From assembly GCF_947503375.1 (NCBI RefSeq), contig NZ_CANNDQ010000006.1:62001-126000 (forward strand): a stretch of DNA of 64,000 bases. Reading direction: 5' to 3'. Source of the stretch: an uncultured Psychroserpens sp. (lineage in GTDB: Bacteria; Bacteroidota; Bacteroidia; Flavobacteriales; Flavobacteriaceae). The notes under the pieces were generated by a model that ran no database searches, was not told where the DNA came from, and worked only from the letters and a program-made list of their open reading frames with translations. A program made the position numbers and the translations under genes. Positions 54,671 to 62,946 of this stretch are shown piece by piece. The stretch's first letter is position 1. The number at the start of each line of letters is the position of its first letter.

Positions 54671-56361
54671 TGAGTGATGATAAAAAAGTAATTTTCTCTA
54701 TGTCTGGTGTTACAAAGACTTTTCAGTCTGCAAACACACCCGTCCTTAAAAACATCTATTTAAGTTTTTTCTATGGTGCTAAAATTGGAATATTAGGACT
54801 TAATGGTTCTGGTAAATCTACATTGCTTAAGATTATTGCTGGTGTTGACAAAAACTATCAAGGTGATGTTGTGTTCTCACAAGATTATTCGGTAGGCTAT
54901 CTTGAGCAAGAGCCACAATTAGATGATGAAAAGACTGTTTTAGAAGTGGTTCGCGAAGGCGCAGCAGAAACAGTTGCTATTCTTGATGAATATAATAGGA
55001 TCAATGATCAGTTTGGCCTTGAAGAAATTTATAGTAATCCAGATAAGATGGAAAAACTAATGAATCGACAAGCTGAACTTCAAGATCAAATAGATGCAGC
55101 TAATGCTTGGGAATTAGATACAAAGTTAGAGATAGCTATGGACGCCTTACGAACACCAGACGGTGATAAGAAAATTGCTGTGCTTTCCGGTGGAGAACGT
55201 AGAAGAGTGGCATTGTGTCGATTATTATTAAAAGAACCAGATGTGCTACTTTTAGATGAGCCTACTAACCATTTAGATGCAGAATCTGTGCATTGGTTAG
55301 AACATCATCTAGCGCAATATAAAGGAACAGTTATAGCAGTAACACATGATAGATACTTTTTAGATAATGTTGCTGGTTGGATTCTTGAACTTGATAGAGG
55401 AGAAGGTATTCCTTGGAAAGGAAATTACTCATCTTGGTTAGACCAAAAGTCTAAGCGCATGGTGCAAGAAGGTAAAGCTGCATCAAAGCGACAGAAAACT
55501 TTAGAACGTGAGTTAGAATGGGTTCGTCAAGGCGCAAAAGGACGTCAAACGAAGCAAAAAGCACGTTTGAAGAATTACGACAAGCTTATGAGTCAAGATC
55601 AAAAGCAATTAGATGAAAAGCTTGAGATTTACATTCCGAACGGTCCGAGACTGGGAACAAACGTTATTGAGGCAAAAGGTGTTAGTAAAGGTTATGATGA
55701 TAAATTATTATATGAGGACTTAAATTTTAATCTTCCTCAAGCTGGTATAGTAGGAATTATTGGCCCGAATGGTGTTGGTAAAACTACTATTTTTAGGATG
55801 ATTATGGGAGAGGAAACACCAGATAAAGGCGAGTTCGTTGTAGGTGAAACCGCAAAAATTGCTTATGTAGATCAGTCACATTCTAATATAGACCCTGAAA
55901 AAACAATTTGGCAAAATTTTAGTGATGGACAAGAATTGGTAATGATGGGTGGAAAGCAAGTGAATTCAAGGGCATATTTGAGTCGTTTTAATTTCTCTGG
56001 TAGTGAGCAAAATAAAGCGGTTAAACTATTGTCAGGAGGAGAAAGAAATCGTTTGCATTTAGCAATGACCTTAAAAGAGGAAGGTAATGTATTACTTTTA
56101 GATGAGCCTACCAATGACCTTGATGTCAATACATTAAGAGCTTTAGAAGAAGGGCTTGAGAATTTTGCTGGATGTGCCGTTGTTATTTCTCACGATAGGT
56201 GGTTCTTAGATAGAATTTGCACACATATTTTAGCATTTGAAGGTGATAGCCAAGTGTATTTCTTTGAAGGTAGTTTCTCTGATTATGAGGAAAATAAAAA
56301 GAAGCGTCTAGGTGGTGATCTAATGCCAAAACGCATTAAATATAAAAAGCTTGTACGCTAA
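54670..56361 (+). CDS. ettA: Energy-dependent translational throttle protein EttA (ABC-F)
   Basis: Ribosome-associated ABC-F ATPase of 563 residues with no membrane domain. The two nucleotide sites are complete: GLNGSGKST (43-51) with LSGGERRRVALCRLLLKEPDVLLLDEPTNHLD, and GPNGVGKTT with LSGGERNRLHLAMTLKEEGNVLLLDEPTNDLD. An arm insertion and the linker GKAASKRQKTLERELEWVRQGAKGRQTKQKARLKNYDKLMS lie between them. It gates translation elongation according to energy state. Confidence 0.96.
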   Translation: MSDDKKVIFSMSGVTKTFQSANTPVLKNIYLSFFYGAKIGILGLNGSGKSTLLKIIAGVDKNYQGDVVFSQDYSVGYLEQEPQLDDEKTVLEVVREGAAETVAILDEYNRINDQFGLEEIYSNPDKMEKLMNRQAELQDQIDAANAWELDTKLEIAMDALRTPDGDKKIAVLSGGERRRVALCRLLLKEPDVLLLDEPTNHLDAESVHWLEHHLAQYKGTVIAVTHDRYFLDNVAGWILELDRGEGIPWKGNYSSWLDQKSKRMVQEGKAASKRQKTLERELEWVRQGAKGRQTKQKARLKNYDKLMSQDQKQLDEKLEIYIPNGPRLGTNVIEAKGVSKGYDDKLLYEDLNFNLPQAGIVGIIGPNGVGKTTIFRMIMGEETPDKGEFVVGETAKIAYVDQSHSNIDPEKTIWQNFSDGQELVMMGGKQVNSRAYLSRFNFSGSEQNKAVKLLSGGERNRLHLAMTLKEEGNVLLLDEPTNDLDVNTLRALEEGLENFAGCAVVISHDRWFLDRICTHILAFEGDSQVYFFEGSFSDYEENKKKRLGGDLMPKRIKYKKLVR

Positions 56362-56366
56362 CAATC

Positions 56367-56432
56367 TAAAAATTCTAAAATAAAAAAGCCAGTCATTTTC
56401 ATTTGACTGGCTTTTTTATTTTAGAATTTTTA
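56367..56432. terminator. Very long bidirectional terminator hairpin after ettA
   Basis: 56367-56395 is the exact reverse complement of 56404-56432, a 29-base perfect stem with an 8-base loop. The centre has the G/C core AAAAAAGCCAGTCA / TGACTGGCTTTTTT, and the outer half extends it with A/T pairs. It is symmetrical, so it works in either direction. Confidence 0.9.
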
Positions 56433-56566
56433 ATCGTTTTAACTTTTGGTTTATCGTTTAATATAGATACTTAATAAAATTCAAGACAAGTAGTTCTAAT
56501 AACAGTTAATGAAGCTATTTTTAGAATAGCAATGACCCAAAAGGTCAGTATCGTATCTATTGAAAA

Positions 56567-56800
56567 TTAATTATTATTATTATCGTATAAATGACCTTCA
56601 GTAAAATCTCTGTATTCTTTGTCTACATCAGATTTATATTTACTTCTATCCATTAATCGTTTGTTTTCAGCTTTCAATTTATACATTTTAACTACAGCTA
56701 CACCAATAAATACAGCAAAAATAGCAGCTGTAACTATTAGAACAACAGTGAGTTGCGTAGTGGTTACAAGGAAAGAGGGTATTATGAGGTTAGCTAACAT
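56567..56800 (-). CDS. Small single-helix membrane protein
   Basis: A 77-residue protein I do not recognise: one membrane helix (about residues 15-38) followed by a charged cytoplasmic tail (KMYKLKAENKRLMDRSKYKSDVDKEYRDFTEGHLYDNNNN). It is the better reading of this stretch; the opposite-strand frame is its shadow. The gap 56433-56566 downstream has only a weak short hairpin at 56533-56547. Confidence 0.72.
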   Translation of the reverse strand: MLANLIIPSFLVTTTQLTVVLIVTAAIFAVFIGVAVVKMYKLKAENKRLMDRSKYKSDVDKEYRDFTEGHLYDNNNN

Positions 56801-56884
56801 AGCCTTTAAGTTTAATTAGATTTGGTTCTCAAATATACAATTAAAATTGAAACGCCAACTATTTAATAATAAAAAAGTTACAAA

Positions 56885-57691
56885 TCACTTTTGCATTTCG
56901 TCGGATTTTTTGTACCAATTTAGCTGTATAACCTCTATAGTCTCATCTCCTTGGTTAATTAGGGTTTTAAACCTATCGACATCGCTAAAGCCATTTGTGC
57001 CTCGATAATGATATGGATACACTTGTTTTGGTTTGAATTCTAAAACCGCATCAGCAGCACTTTCTACTGTCATTGTATAAGGCTGATTCATACATATAAA
57101 AGCTTTGTCTATTTGCATTAAATTTCTCATTTCAGGAATATCTTCAGTATCTCCAGAGATGTAAATGCGTTCATTCCCTATGGTAAGTATATAACCATTA
57201 CCTCTGCCTTTTGAATGAAATTTCTGAGCTTCCTCTCGTAAGTTATACATAGGAATTGCTTCAAACTTAATTGCATTTAGAGTAATCAGGTCACCATTAT
57301 TGAGTGTTACCAGTTTAGAAACAGAAAGATCTTCGGGGAGCTTATCAATTACTGCTTTAGGAGCTACCAATATTGTAGAGGATAAATCTAGACCCTCCAA
57401 GGTTTCAACATCCAAATGATCGTAATGTACGTCAGTAATTAAAACAAATTCAGGATTAGAATAGAGTTTAAAAACTTGCGCTCCTCCAGTTGGATCTACA
57501 TAAATATCAGTTTTACCATAAGATAAAACCATAGTTGCGTGAGAAATAGGGTGAATACTTAATGTATCGTTTTTTTGAATGGCTTTAGTGATAACCTTTT
57601 CGCTATTGCTCTCAATAGTATCATTAGTTTTTTCTTTACATGAAAATGCCATCAAATAAATGATGATTAAAATAAAACAAGAGTTTTTCAT
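56885..57691 (-). CDS. Metallo-beta-lactamase-fold lipoprotein
   Basis: A 268-residue lipoprotein. ATG 57691 gives the signal MKNSCFILIIIYLMAFSC with its lipid Cys; the longer open frame to 57751 places residues ahead of it and is rejected. The metal motif reads ITDVHYDHLD, where the first His of the usual HxHxDH is Asp, then MYN, SGDTED and YPYHYRG. It resembles the UPF0173-type fold of the gene at 38150. The hydrolase substrate is unknown. Confidence 0.87.
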   Translation of the reverse strand: MKNSCFILIIIYLMAFSCKEKTNDTIESNSEKVITKAIQKNDTLSIHPISHATMVLSYGKTDIYVDPTGGAQVFKLYSNPEFVLITDVHYDHLDVETLEGLDLSSTILVAPKAVIDKLPEDLSVSKLVTLNNGDLITLNAIKFEAIPMYNLREEAQKFHSKGRGNGYILTIGNERIYISGDTEDIPEMRNLMQIDKAFICMNQPYTMTVESAADAVLEFKPKQVYPYHYRGTNGFSDVDRFKTLINQGDETIEVIQLNWYKKSDEMQK

Positions 57692-57860
57692 AAAAAAAGA
57701 TTTTAGATATAAAGGTAATGACAAATAATGAGCAGATGAAGTTTGTAACAAAATATTGCTTTCACATACACATATTTTAAGCAGATTAAGTTTTTAAAAT
57801 CATATTTTTTAACGAAATTGCTTGTCTTAAATATTGTTCAACTTAAATACAAAAGATAAT

Positions 57861-59201
57861 ATGTCTGATGATTTTGATTTATTAGAAACAAATTCCAATG
57901 AAAAAAGCGAGAAAGTAGATGTAAACTGGGGAAAAGCCATAGACCAAATGAAGTCTAAATTAGCTCAAGAAGATGATCCAGAAAGTCGTCAGAAAATCTT
58001 AAACGCAACGTTAGATAATGTTGTTGATATGGCAGAAAAGGATAGATCAACGCTCTTGGATGCTATTAAAGACTTAACTGATTATCAAGACGAAGTAGGC
58101 ATCATGTTTGAAGGGTTTTCTGCATTGAATGCTTCTGAGCAAAAAATCATAGATGATGCAATAAAGCGTTTAGAGCGAGCTAGAGTAGAATTGGAAGATG
58201 CTAATAATACACCAGATACATGGTGGAATAATCTTTGGGGGCGTAAGAGTAAAATTGAAAAAGCTGAAGATGAACTAAAAAATGCTCAAAAAGAACGTGA
58301 TGCAGCAGATAATAAAGCTAAGGCTATGTTTCAGCAGCGTATTGAAAATGCAGATGTGCAGACATTGCTAAACGAATTATCATTTAAAAGCCAGGCTGCA
58401 GTAAAGCGTTTAAAGGATAGAGAACTTGAAATAAAAGAAGTAGAGGAAAGCCTTAAAACAGCTATTGTTGAAGCAAGTAATAACCATACTAAAGCTTTAG
58501 AGAAGAAAAAACAAGTCGAAACTCAACTCGAAGAACAAAATGCACTTTTAAAACAAGCACGATTAGCTTTAGAAGAGGTGGCAGATAAACAATCTACAGC
58601 GTATTCTGAAGCATTAGAAAAAGTGACACAATTAGAGCAAAAGGTTGAAGAGTTAGAAGGACTAAAAAATGCCTATACAACATTGGCAGCTTCTAAAGAT
58701 AGTTTTGTACACAAGCATAACTTAACTATTAAAGTATTAACATCTTTACGAAGCAATTTGCAAACACATCGCGCTAAATTAAAAAGTGATACTGATGAAC
58801 GTTTGAAGTATTACGACGGCTATGTAGTTGCATTAAAGGCAAGAACAGATCAAGAATTTGCTGCTATTTTAGAGCATTTGGGTGTTAAAACAGATGAACA
58901 TATAGGAGAGACTTTAGCTGCAATGCATACTGCCAGTGCAAAAGCACGTCAGGAAATGATGGATAATATACCAGTACACGAAAAAGTGATGCAAGGTGTT
59001 TACGGTAGTTATGCTGAAGCTTTAAAGGAAATTAGAACCAAAGATTCTGAAATACAGAAAAACTTTGCAGATCGCTATGGTATTGATATGAAAGAGATTT
59101 TTGATGAGTACTACAGCGCAGATCCAAATGCACCTTCAGGTGATGGAAGTGAATCTAAAGGTGAACCAAAACCTGAAGCTAATGATGATTTGTTAGGATG
59201 A
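57861..59201 (+). CDS. Long coiled-coil protein, first gene of unknown five-gene cassette
   Basis: A soluble 446-residue protein rich in Glu, Lys and Ala, not recognised by name. I start at ATG 57861 (MSDDFDLLETN) rather than TTG 57834. Heptad-type helices run at about 95-160 and 185-275, followed by a less repetitive helical region (290-415) and an acidic, proline-rich tail (420-446). There is no signal peptide or membrane helix. In overall shape it recalls TelA-type toxic anion resistance proteins, but I cannot claim homology. It is followed by a two-helix membrane protein after 137 bases. Confidence 0.83.
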   Translation: MSDDFDLLETNSNEKSEKVDVNWGKAIDQMKSKLAQEDDPESRQKILNATLDNVVDMAEKDRSTLLDAIKDLTDYQDEVGIMFEGFSALNASEQKIIDDAIKRLERARVELEDANNTPDTWWNNLWGRKSKIEKAEDELKNAQKERDAADNKAKAMFQQRIENADVQTLLNELSFKSQAAVKRLKDRELEIKEVEESLKTAIVEASNNHTKALEKKKQVETQLEEQNALLKQARLALEEVADKQSTAYSEALEKVTQLEQKVEELEGLKNAYTTLAASKDSFVHKHNLTIKVLTSLRSNLQTHRAKLKSDTDERLKYYDGYVVALKARTDQEFAAILEHLGVKTDEHIGETLAAMHTASAKARQEMMDNIPVHEKVMQGVYGSYAEALKEIRTKDSEIQKNFADRYGIDMKEIFDEYYSADPNAPSGDGSESKGEPKPEANDDLLG

Positions 59202-59338
59202 TAGATAAGCATTAGCCAATCTACTTTATTTATAAAAAGTGCAATAGGTTAGGTTTCAAGCTAAATCTTTTCGGGACTTCTGCATTAATAGAAATTAATA
59301 AAAGGGTCATCTATAATTCTTAACGCAGTAAACTTAGC
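59202..59338. other. Gap between the first and second cassette genes
   Basis: I see no gene, hairpin terminator or TAnnTTTG box in these 137 bases. The absence of a terminator is consistent with one transcript for the cassette. Confidence 0.5.
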
Positions 59339-59893
59339 ATGGAAAATTTTCTAAGAAAAATAAAATTGATTGAAGGCTTTTCAATAGAACTGACTACAAC
59401 TAAGTCTGAATTTACATCGGCACTGCGAAGTCATGTTGATGAAGCAGATATTGACAGTTTTTTTTCAAGAGCTTTTGAAGCATTTTCTTCGAGTAAAAAT
59501 TTATTTATAGGTTCTGTTAGTTATAATGAATTTAAGATCAGAAAGCGTAGAAGATTATTTGATAGACAATTTGGGTGCGCAAAAATTACAGGTCAAAGTA
59601 GAGAGAATTCAGGATTTTTAATCGTTAGCGGTAAGTTAATAGCATGGAATAGTTATATTTATTTTTGGTTTGGCTTTGTCATTTTATTATATCTTCTTTT
59701 CGTAGCTATATTATTTAGTCATATAGATATTACTGGGACTGCAGGAGTTATTGTTATACCTTTTTTATTTTTACATGCATGTCTTATGTTAGGAATTCCT
59801 TATTTATCAATGCGAAAAGCTATTAAAAGGTTGCGTGAAGATCTCGAAAGAGAGTTTTATTACATTATTAATAAACCAAAATCTAATAAATGA
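59339..59893 (+). CDS. Unknown two-helix membrane protein (cassette gene 2)
   Basis: A 184-residue protein with a charged, probably cytoplasmic N-terminal domain of about 100 residues (including the basic KIRKRRRLFDRQFG), then two membrane helices (about 105-127 and 134-156) and a basic C-terminus (RKAIKRLREDLEREFYYIINKPKSNK). No family is recognised. Its stop overlaps the next start by ATGA. It could anchor the cassette proteins to the inner membrane (inference). Confidence 0.8.
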   Translation: MENFLRKIKLIEGFSIELTTTKSEFTSALRSHVDEADIDSFFSRAFEAFSSSKNLFIGSVSYNEFKIRKRRRLFDRQFGCAKITGQSRENSGFLIVSGKLIAWNSYIYFWFGFVILLYLLFVAILFSHIDITGTAGVIVIPFLFLHACLMLGIPYLSMRKAIKRLREDLEREFYYIINKPKSNK

Positions 59894-60933
59894 TAGTTAC
59901 ACCTCTTGACTCAGCAGTTTTAGATTCTAAAGAGCAATATGTATTTTATCATAAAATGATAGATTTTGCGCTTAAAGAGCTTACCGTAGCTGTGCAACAG
60001 AAACAGATCCTTAACGAGAAAGAAATTTTGTTGTTCAAACAATACTGTGATTTACTGTTATATTCAATTGAAACCATGCGTGTCAAATACATGTATGATG
60101 ATGAAGAGAATATGAAAGTAGATCTTACGGATTCTGGATTTCCTAATTATTTGGAGTTTCGTTATTTATTCAATGATCTAGAATTACGTAACGAATTTTT
60201 AGGAAAACTAACAGGTGTAGACACATTAAAAGAAGAGTTTTTAGATACCTTACTTCGAAAAAAGCAACCAATAGCCAAACGAAAACTATTCCAAGCAGCT
60301 TCAATAGTATATTATACTTCAGCAAAGAAAGAATATATATTCAACAGGTTTGTGCAAGGCAAAATTATTGATGCACCAGCAGGCTCTCAAGCTCGATATT
60401 TAATAAGCTGGAGTTTTTATGAAGTATCTCATAATAGGCCTTTTATCTGTTATATGTATTTTGATTATGACAACGGAAAGAATCCGTTAAACGATAGAGA
60501 AGAAATTTATTACACACTCAAATCAGTAGCAGATAGAGAGTTAGCACTAGATACAATGGCTTACGCAATTGATAAACGTTTACCTAAGCTATATCCAAAG
60601 CTTATTAAACGTGTAGATCTTGGACCAATACACAATGTGTTTGCTAAAGACGAAAATGATGTCACTCATGCCATTCTTGATGGTATTTCAAAAAAAACAA
60701 TTCCTTTAGAATCCTATGCCATTTCATTTAAAATTGATGAAATACATTCTAAAAGTGAATTTAAAGAAGGCAGTTTCTTTAATAAGCAGATATTTCAAAA
60801 ATGGGATGTCATATTTAAACAAAAATATGTTTTTGCACCGCATAGAATGATACAATTGCTTTATAATAAAACACCAGACATCATGAATAAGTTAGCAAAA
60901 GCACCAATAGAGATAGCAGATTTAAAAAATTAA
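59890..60933 (+). CDS. Unknown soluble protein (cassette gene 3)
   Basis: A 347-residue protein of mixed alpha/beta character without signal peptide, membrane helix or recognisable catalytic motif. The N-terminal third looks helical, followed by strands such as ARYLISWSFYEV, RPFICYMYFDYD and ESYAISFKIDEI. It overlaps the membrane gene by ATGA and precedes the AAA+ gene by 50 bases, so it is likely an adaptor or substrate of that ATPase (inference from position only). Confidence 0.8.
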   Translation: MIVTPLDSAVLDSKEQYVFYHKMIDFALKELTVAVQQKQILNEKEILLFKQYCDLLLYSIETMRVKYMYDDEENMKVDLTDSGFPNYLEFRYLFNDLELRNEFLGKLTGVDTLKEEFLDTLLRKKQPIAKRKLFQAASIVYYTSAKKEYIFNRFVQGKIIDAPAGSQARYLISWSFYEVSHNRPFICYMYFDYDNGKNPLNDREEIYYTLKSVADRELALDTMAYAIDKRLPKLYPKLIKRVDLGPIHNVFAKDENDVTHAILDGISKKTIPLESYAISFKIDEIHSKSEFKEGSFFNKQIFQKWDVIFKQKYVFAPHRMIQLLYNKTPDIMNKLAKAPIEIADLKN

Positions 60934-60983
60934 AAACTAGTTAAAACAGTATAGATATCCACTTAGATTGAAAAAATTACAAT

Positions 60984-62945
60984 ATGGAACACAACTCGAC
61001 ATTTCCTATAAAGCAAAATGAACTTGATATGCTTCGTGATGAAGCAACATCCTACATAAAAAGTATTCAATGGGAGCAAAGTCAACGTGCAAAAAATAAA
61101 GATAAGGATGCTAAAGACGAGTCCATATTGTTGTATTTATCACGTGCCAAAGGAAATGGGAGCACAGACATTACTTCAGTATCTAAAACTGTTTTAGAAC
61201 TAAAAAAACGCTTGTTGCCCGAATCTATAGCAATTCCTATATATTTAAATCAAACACTTTATGCTGTTCAAGAAGGGATCACATTAGGTATTTGGGTTAA
61301 AGATAGTTATTACGATGCTTCAGGTTTATCAAGTTTATCAGAAAATAAATCAGCATTAGATAGTTCAGGTAAACGCGAATATGAAAGCAAAATGCAGACA
61401 GCCACAGCTTTCATGTTATTTTCAACGGCATATAAAATTTTACATGATTTACAAGCCATTGCTTCAGATGACCTTAGTGTTATGAAAAATAAGTTTGCAG
61501 GAATTCCAGAAGTCTCACTAATGTCACCTTTAAAAGGAATTTCCTGTGCACTATTCTATTATGATAAATATCTGAGTCATCCAGAAATGATAAAATCAGA
61601 TAAAGATGTTATCGATTTCACCGTCGTATATTTTGAATCGCTGATTTCTGAAATTCAGATGCGGAAAAATAGTCTTGAATATACAGAAACTATCACAGAT
61701 CGAACCTATAAATTAGAAAATTCAGACTTTGTAGTATCTGGATGGAATAATGTATTTCAAGGTGCAGCTAAAAGTGTAGAATTTAATAAAATACAGTTTG
61801 AACAAATTGTAGGGAATAGAGATGCCAAGCACTTTGCAAGACGTTTAACTGAACGTATGTTAAGTTATGATTTTACTGCTAAGAAAAACCCATTTCAAGA
61901 GCTTGGAGGTTTTATGCCTGTATTTATGGGTTATGGCATACCTGGAACTGGAAAAAGTATGTTAATTGCTGCCATAGCTACACGTTTAAAAGAACACTGT
62001 GACCATCTTGAGATTCCATTTTTATTTCATCCAATGCCAGATACTTTGATCTCTACATTTCAAGGCGGTTCAGCTGAAAAAATGGTAGAATGGATGAAAC
62101 CTTTACAAGATCCTTCAAAATTGATTTTTGCTCCAATTGATGATGCAGAGAACAATTTACAAGAACGAACAGCTCAAGGTGTTTCTGCAGGTGTGAAAGA
62201 AGTAATTGGTGTGTTTTTAAGATACACTGAAGGCGCTTATGCAGTAAACTATGGGAATAGCTCTATTGGCTTGTTTACAAATTTGCCTGAGATGTTAGAT
62301 AAAGCTGTTATTTCACGTGTTCAAGGACGTTTTAAAATTGATGGTGCACGTACTGAGCATGATTTCTTAGACCAAGATCACCTATGGTGGCGAAAACTGG
62401 ATACGACTATGCCAGACTTTGTAAATATGCAAGGACCAGAAAATTATAGTTATTTGCAAGATCAAGGTCTAGCAAAGCATATGGGTGAAATTTTAAATGT
62501 ATCTGATAAGCCTACAGAAGAACGTGTTTTAGAAGCTTACGATAAAGTAGAAGCTCATTTTAATACCAATCAGCATTTGTTCTATGCTAATCTTTATAAA
62601 GAAATCCAGAAGATATTTCCATTCTTCTCATCACGTGATGTGAGAAATATCCAAAGCGCAGTATCGCTTCGTTTAACAGATTTTGATCTAGAAGAAGATT
62701 GGTTTGAAAACCCTGAGATTTATTTTAATAAGGATTATGATACTAAATTCAATATGCTACAAGAATTGATGAGAGCAAATATGAAAGGTCTAGACTTTTC
62801 AGAAATTAGACGTCAGGAGGTTATACGTTACCTAGATAATGTAGCGACTATTGCAGATACTGATTTTAAACGTAAAGTAGATGCAAGAGTAAATCAATTA
62901 AATATAGATTTAGAAGCGAGAACGCAGTTTGGGAAAGACAATTAA
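60984..62945 (+). CDS. AAA+ ATPase (cassette gene 4)
   Basis: A 653-residue protein. The first 260 residues are an unrecognised helical domain. The AAA+ core follows: Walker A GIPGTGKS (318-325), Walker B IFAPIDDAEN (381-390, with Asp-Asp in place of the common Asp-Glu), sensor 1 FTNLPEMLD (431-439) and arginine-finger-like VISRVQGRF (442-450). The final 200 residues are helical. It fits the classical AAA clade (Cdc48/spastin/FtsH-like core), probably hexameric and remodelling proteins. The altered Walker B may still bind Mg-ATP. Confidence 0.88.
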   Translation: MEHNSTFPIKQNELDMLRDEATSYIKSIQWEQSQRAKNKDKDAKDESILLYLSRAKGNGSTDITSVSKTVLELKKRLLPESIAIPIYLNQTLYAVQEGITLGIWVKDSYYDASGLSSLSENKSALDSSGKREYESKMQTATAFMLFSTAYKILHDLQAIASDDLSVMKNKFAGIPEVSLMSPLKGISCALFYYDKYLSHPEMIKSDKDVIDFTVVYFESLISEIQMRKNSLEYTETITDRTYKLENSDFVVSGWNNVFQGAAKSVEFNKIQFEQIVGNRDAKHFARRLTERMLSYDFTAKKNPFQELGGFMPVFMGYGIPGTGKSMLIAAIATRLKEHCDHLEIPFLFHPMPDTLISTFQGGSAEKMVEWMKPLQDPSKLIFAPIDDAENNLQERTAQGVSAGVKEVIGVFLRYTEGAYAVNYGNSSIGLFTNLPEMLDKAVISRVQGRFKIDGARTEHDFLDQDHLWWRKLDTTMPDFVNMQGPENYSYLQDQGLAKHMGEILNVSDKPTEERVLEAYDKVEAHFNTNQHLFYANLYKEIQKIFPFFSSRDVRNIQSAVSLRLTDFDLEEDWFENPEIYFNKDYDTKFNMLQELMRANMKGLDFSEIRRQEVIRYLDNVATIADTDFKRKVDARVNQLNIDLEARTQFGKDN

Positions 62946-62946
62946 A

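Noticed and set aside
56533..56547. Short inverted repeat TGACC / GGTCA after the 77-residue gene as a terminator
   Set aside because: The stem is five bases and there is no T-run on the minus strand.
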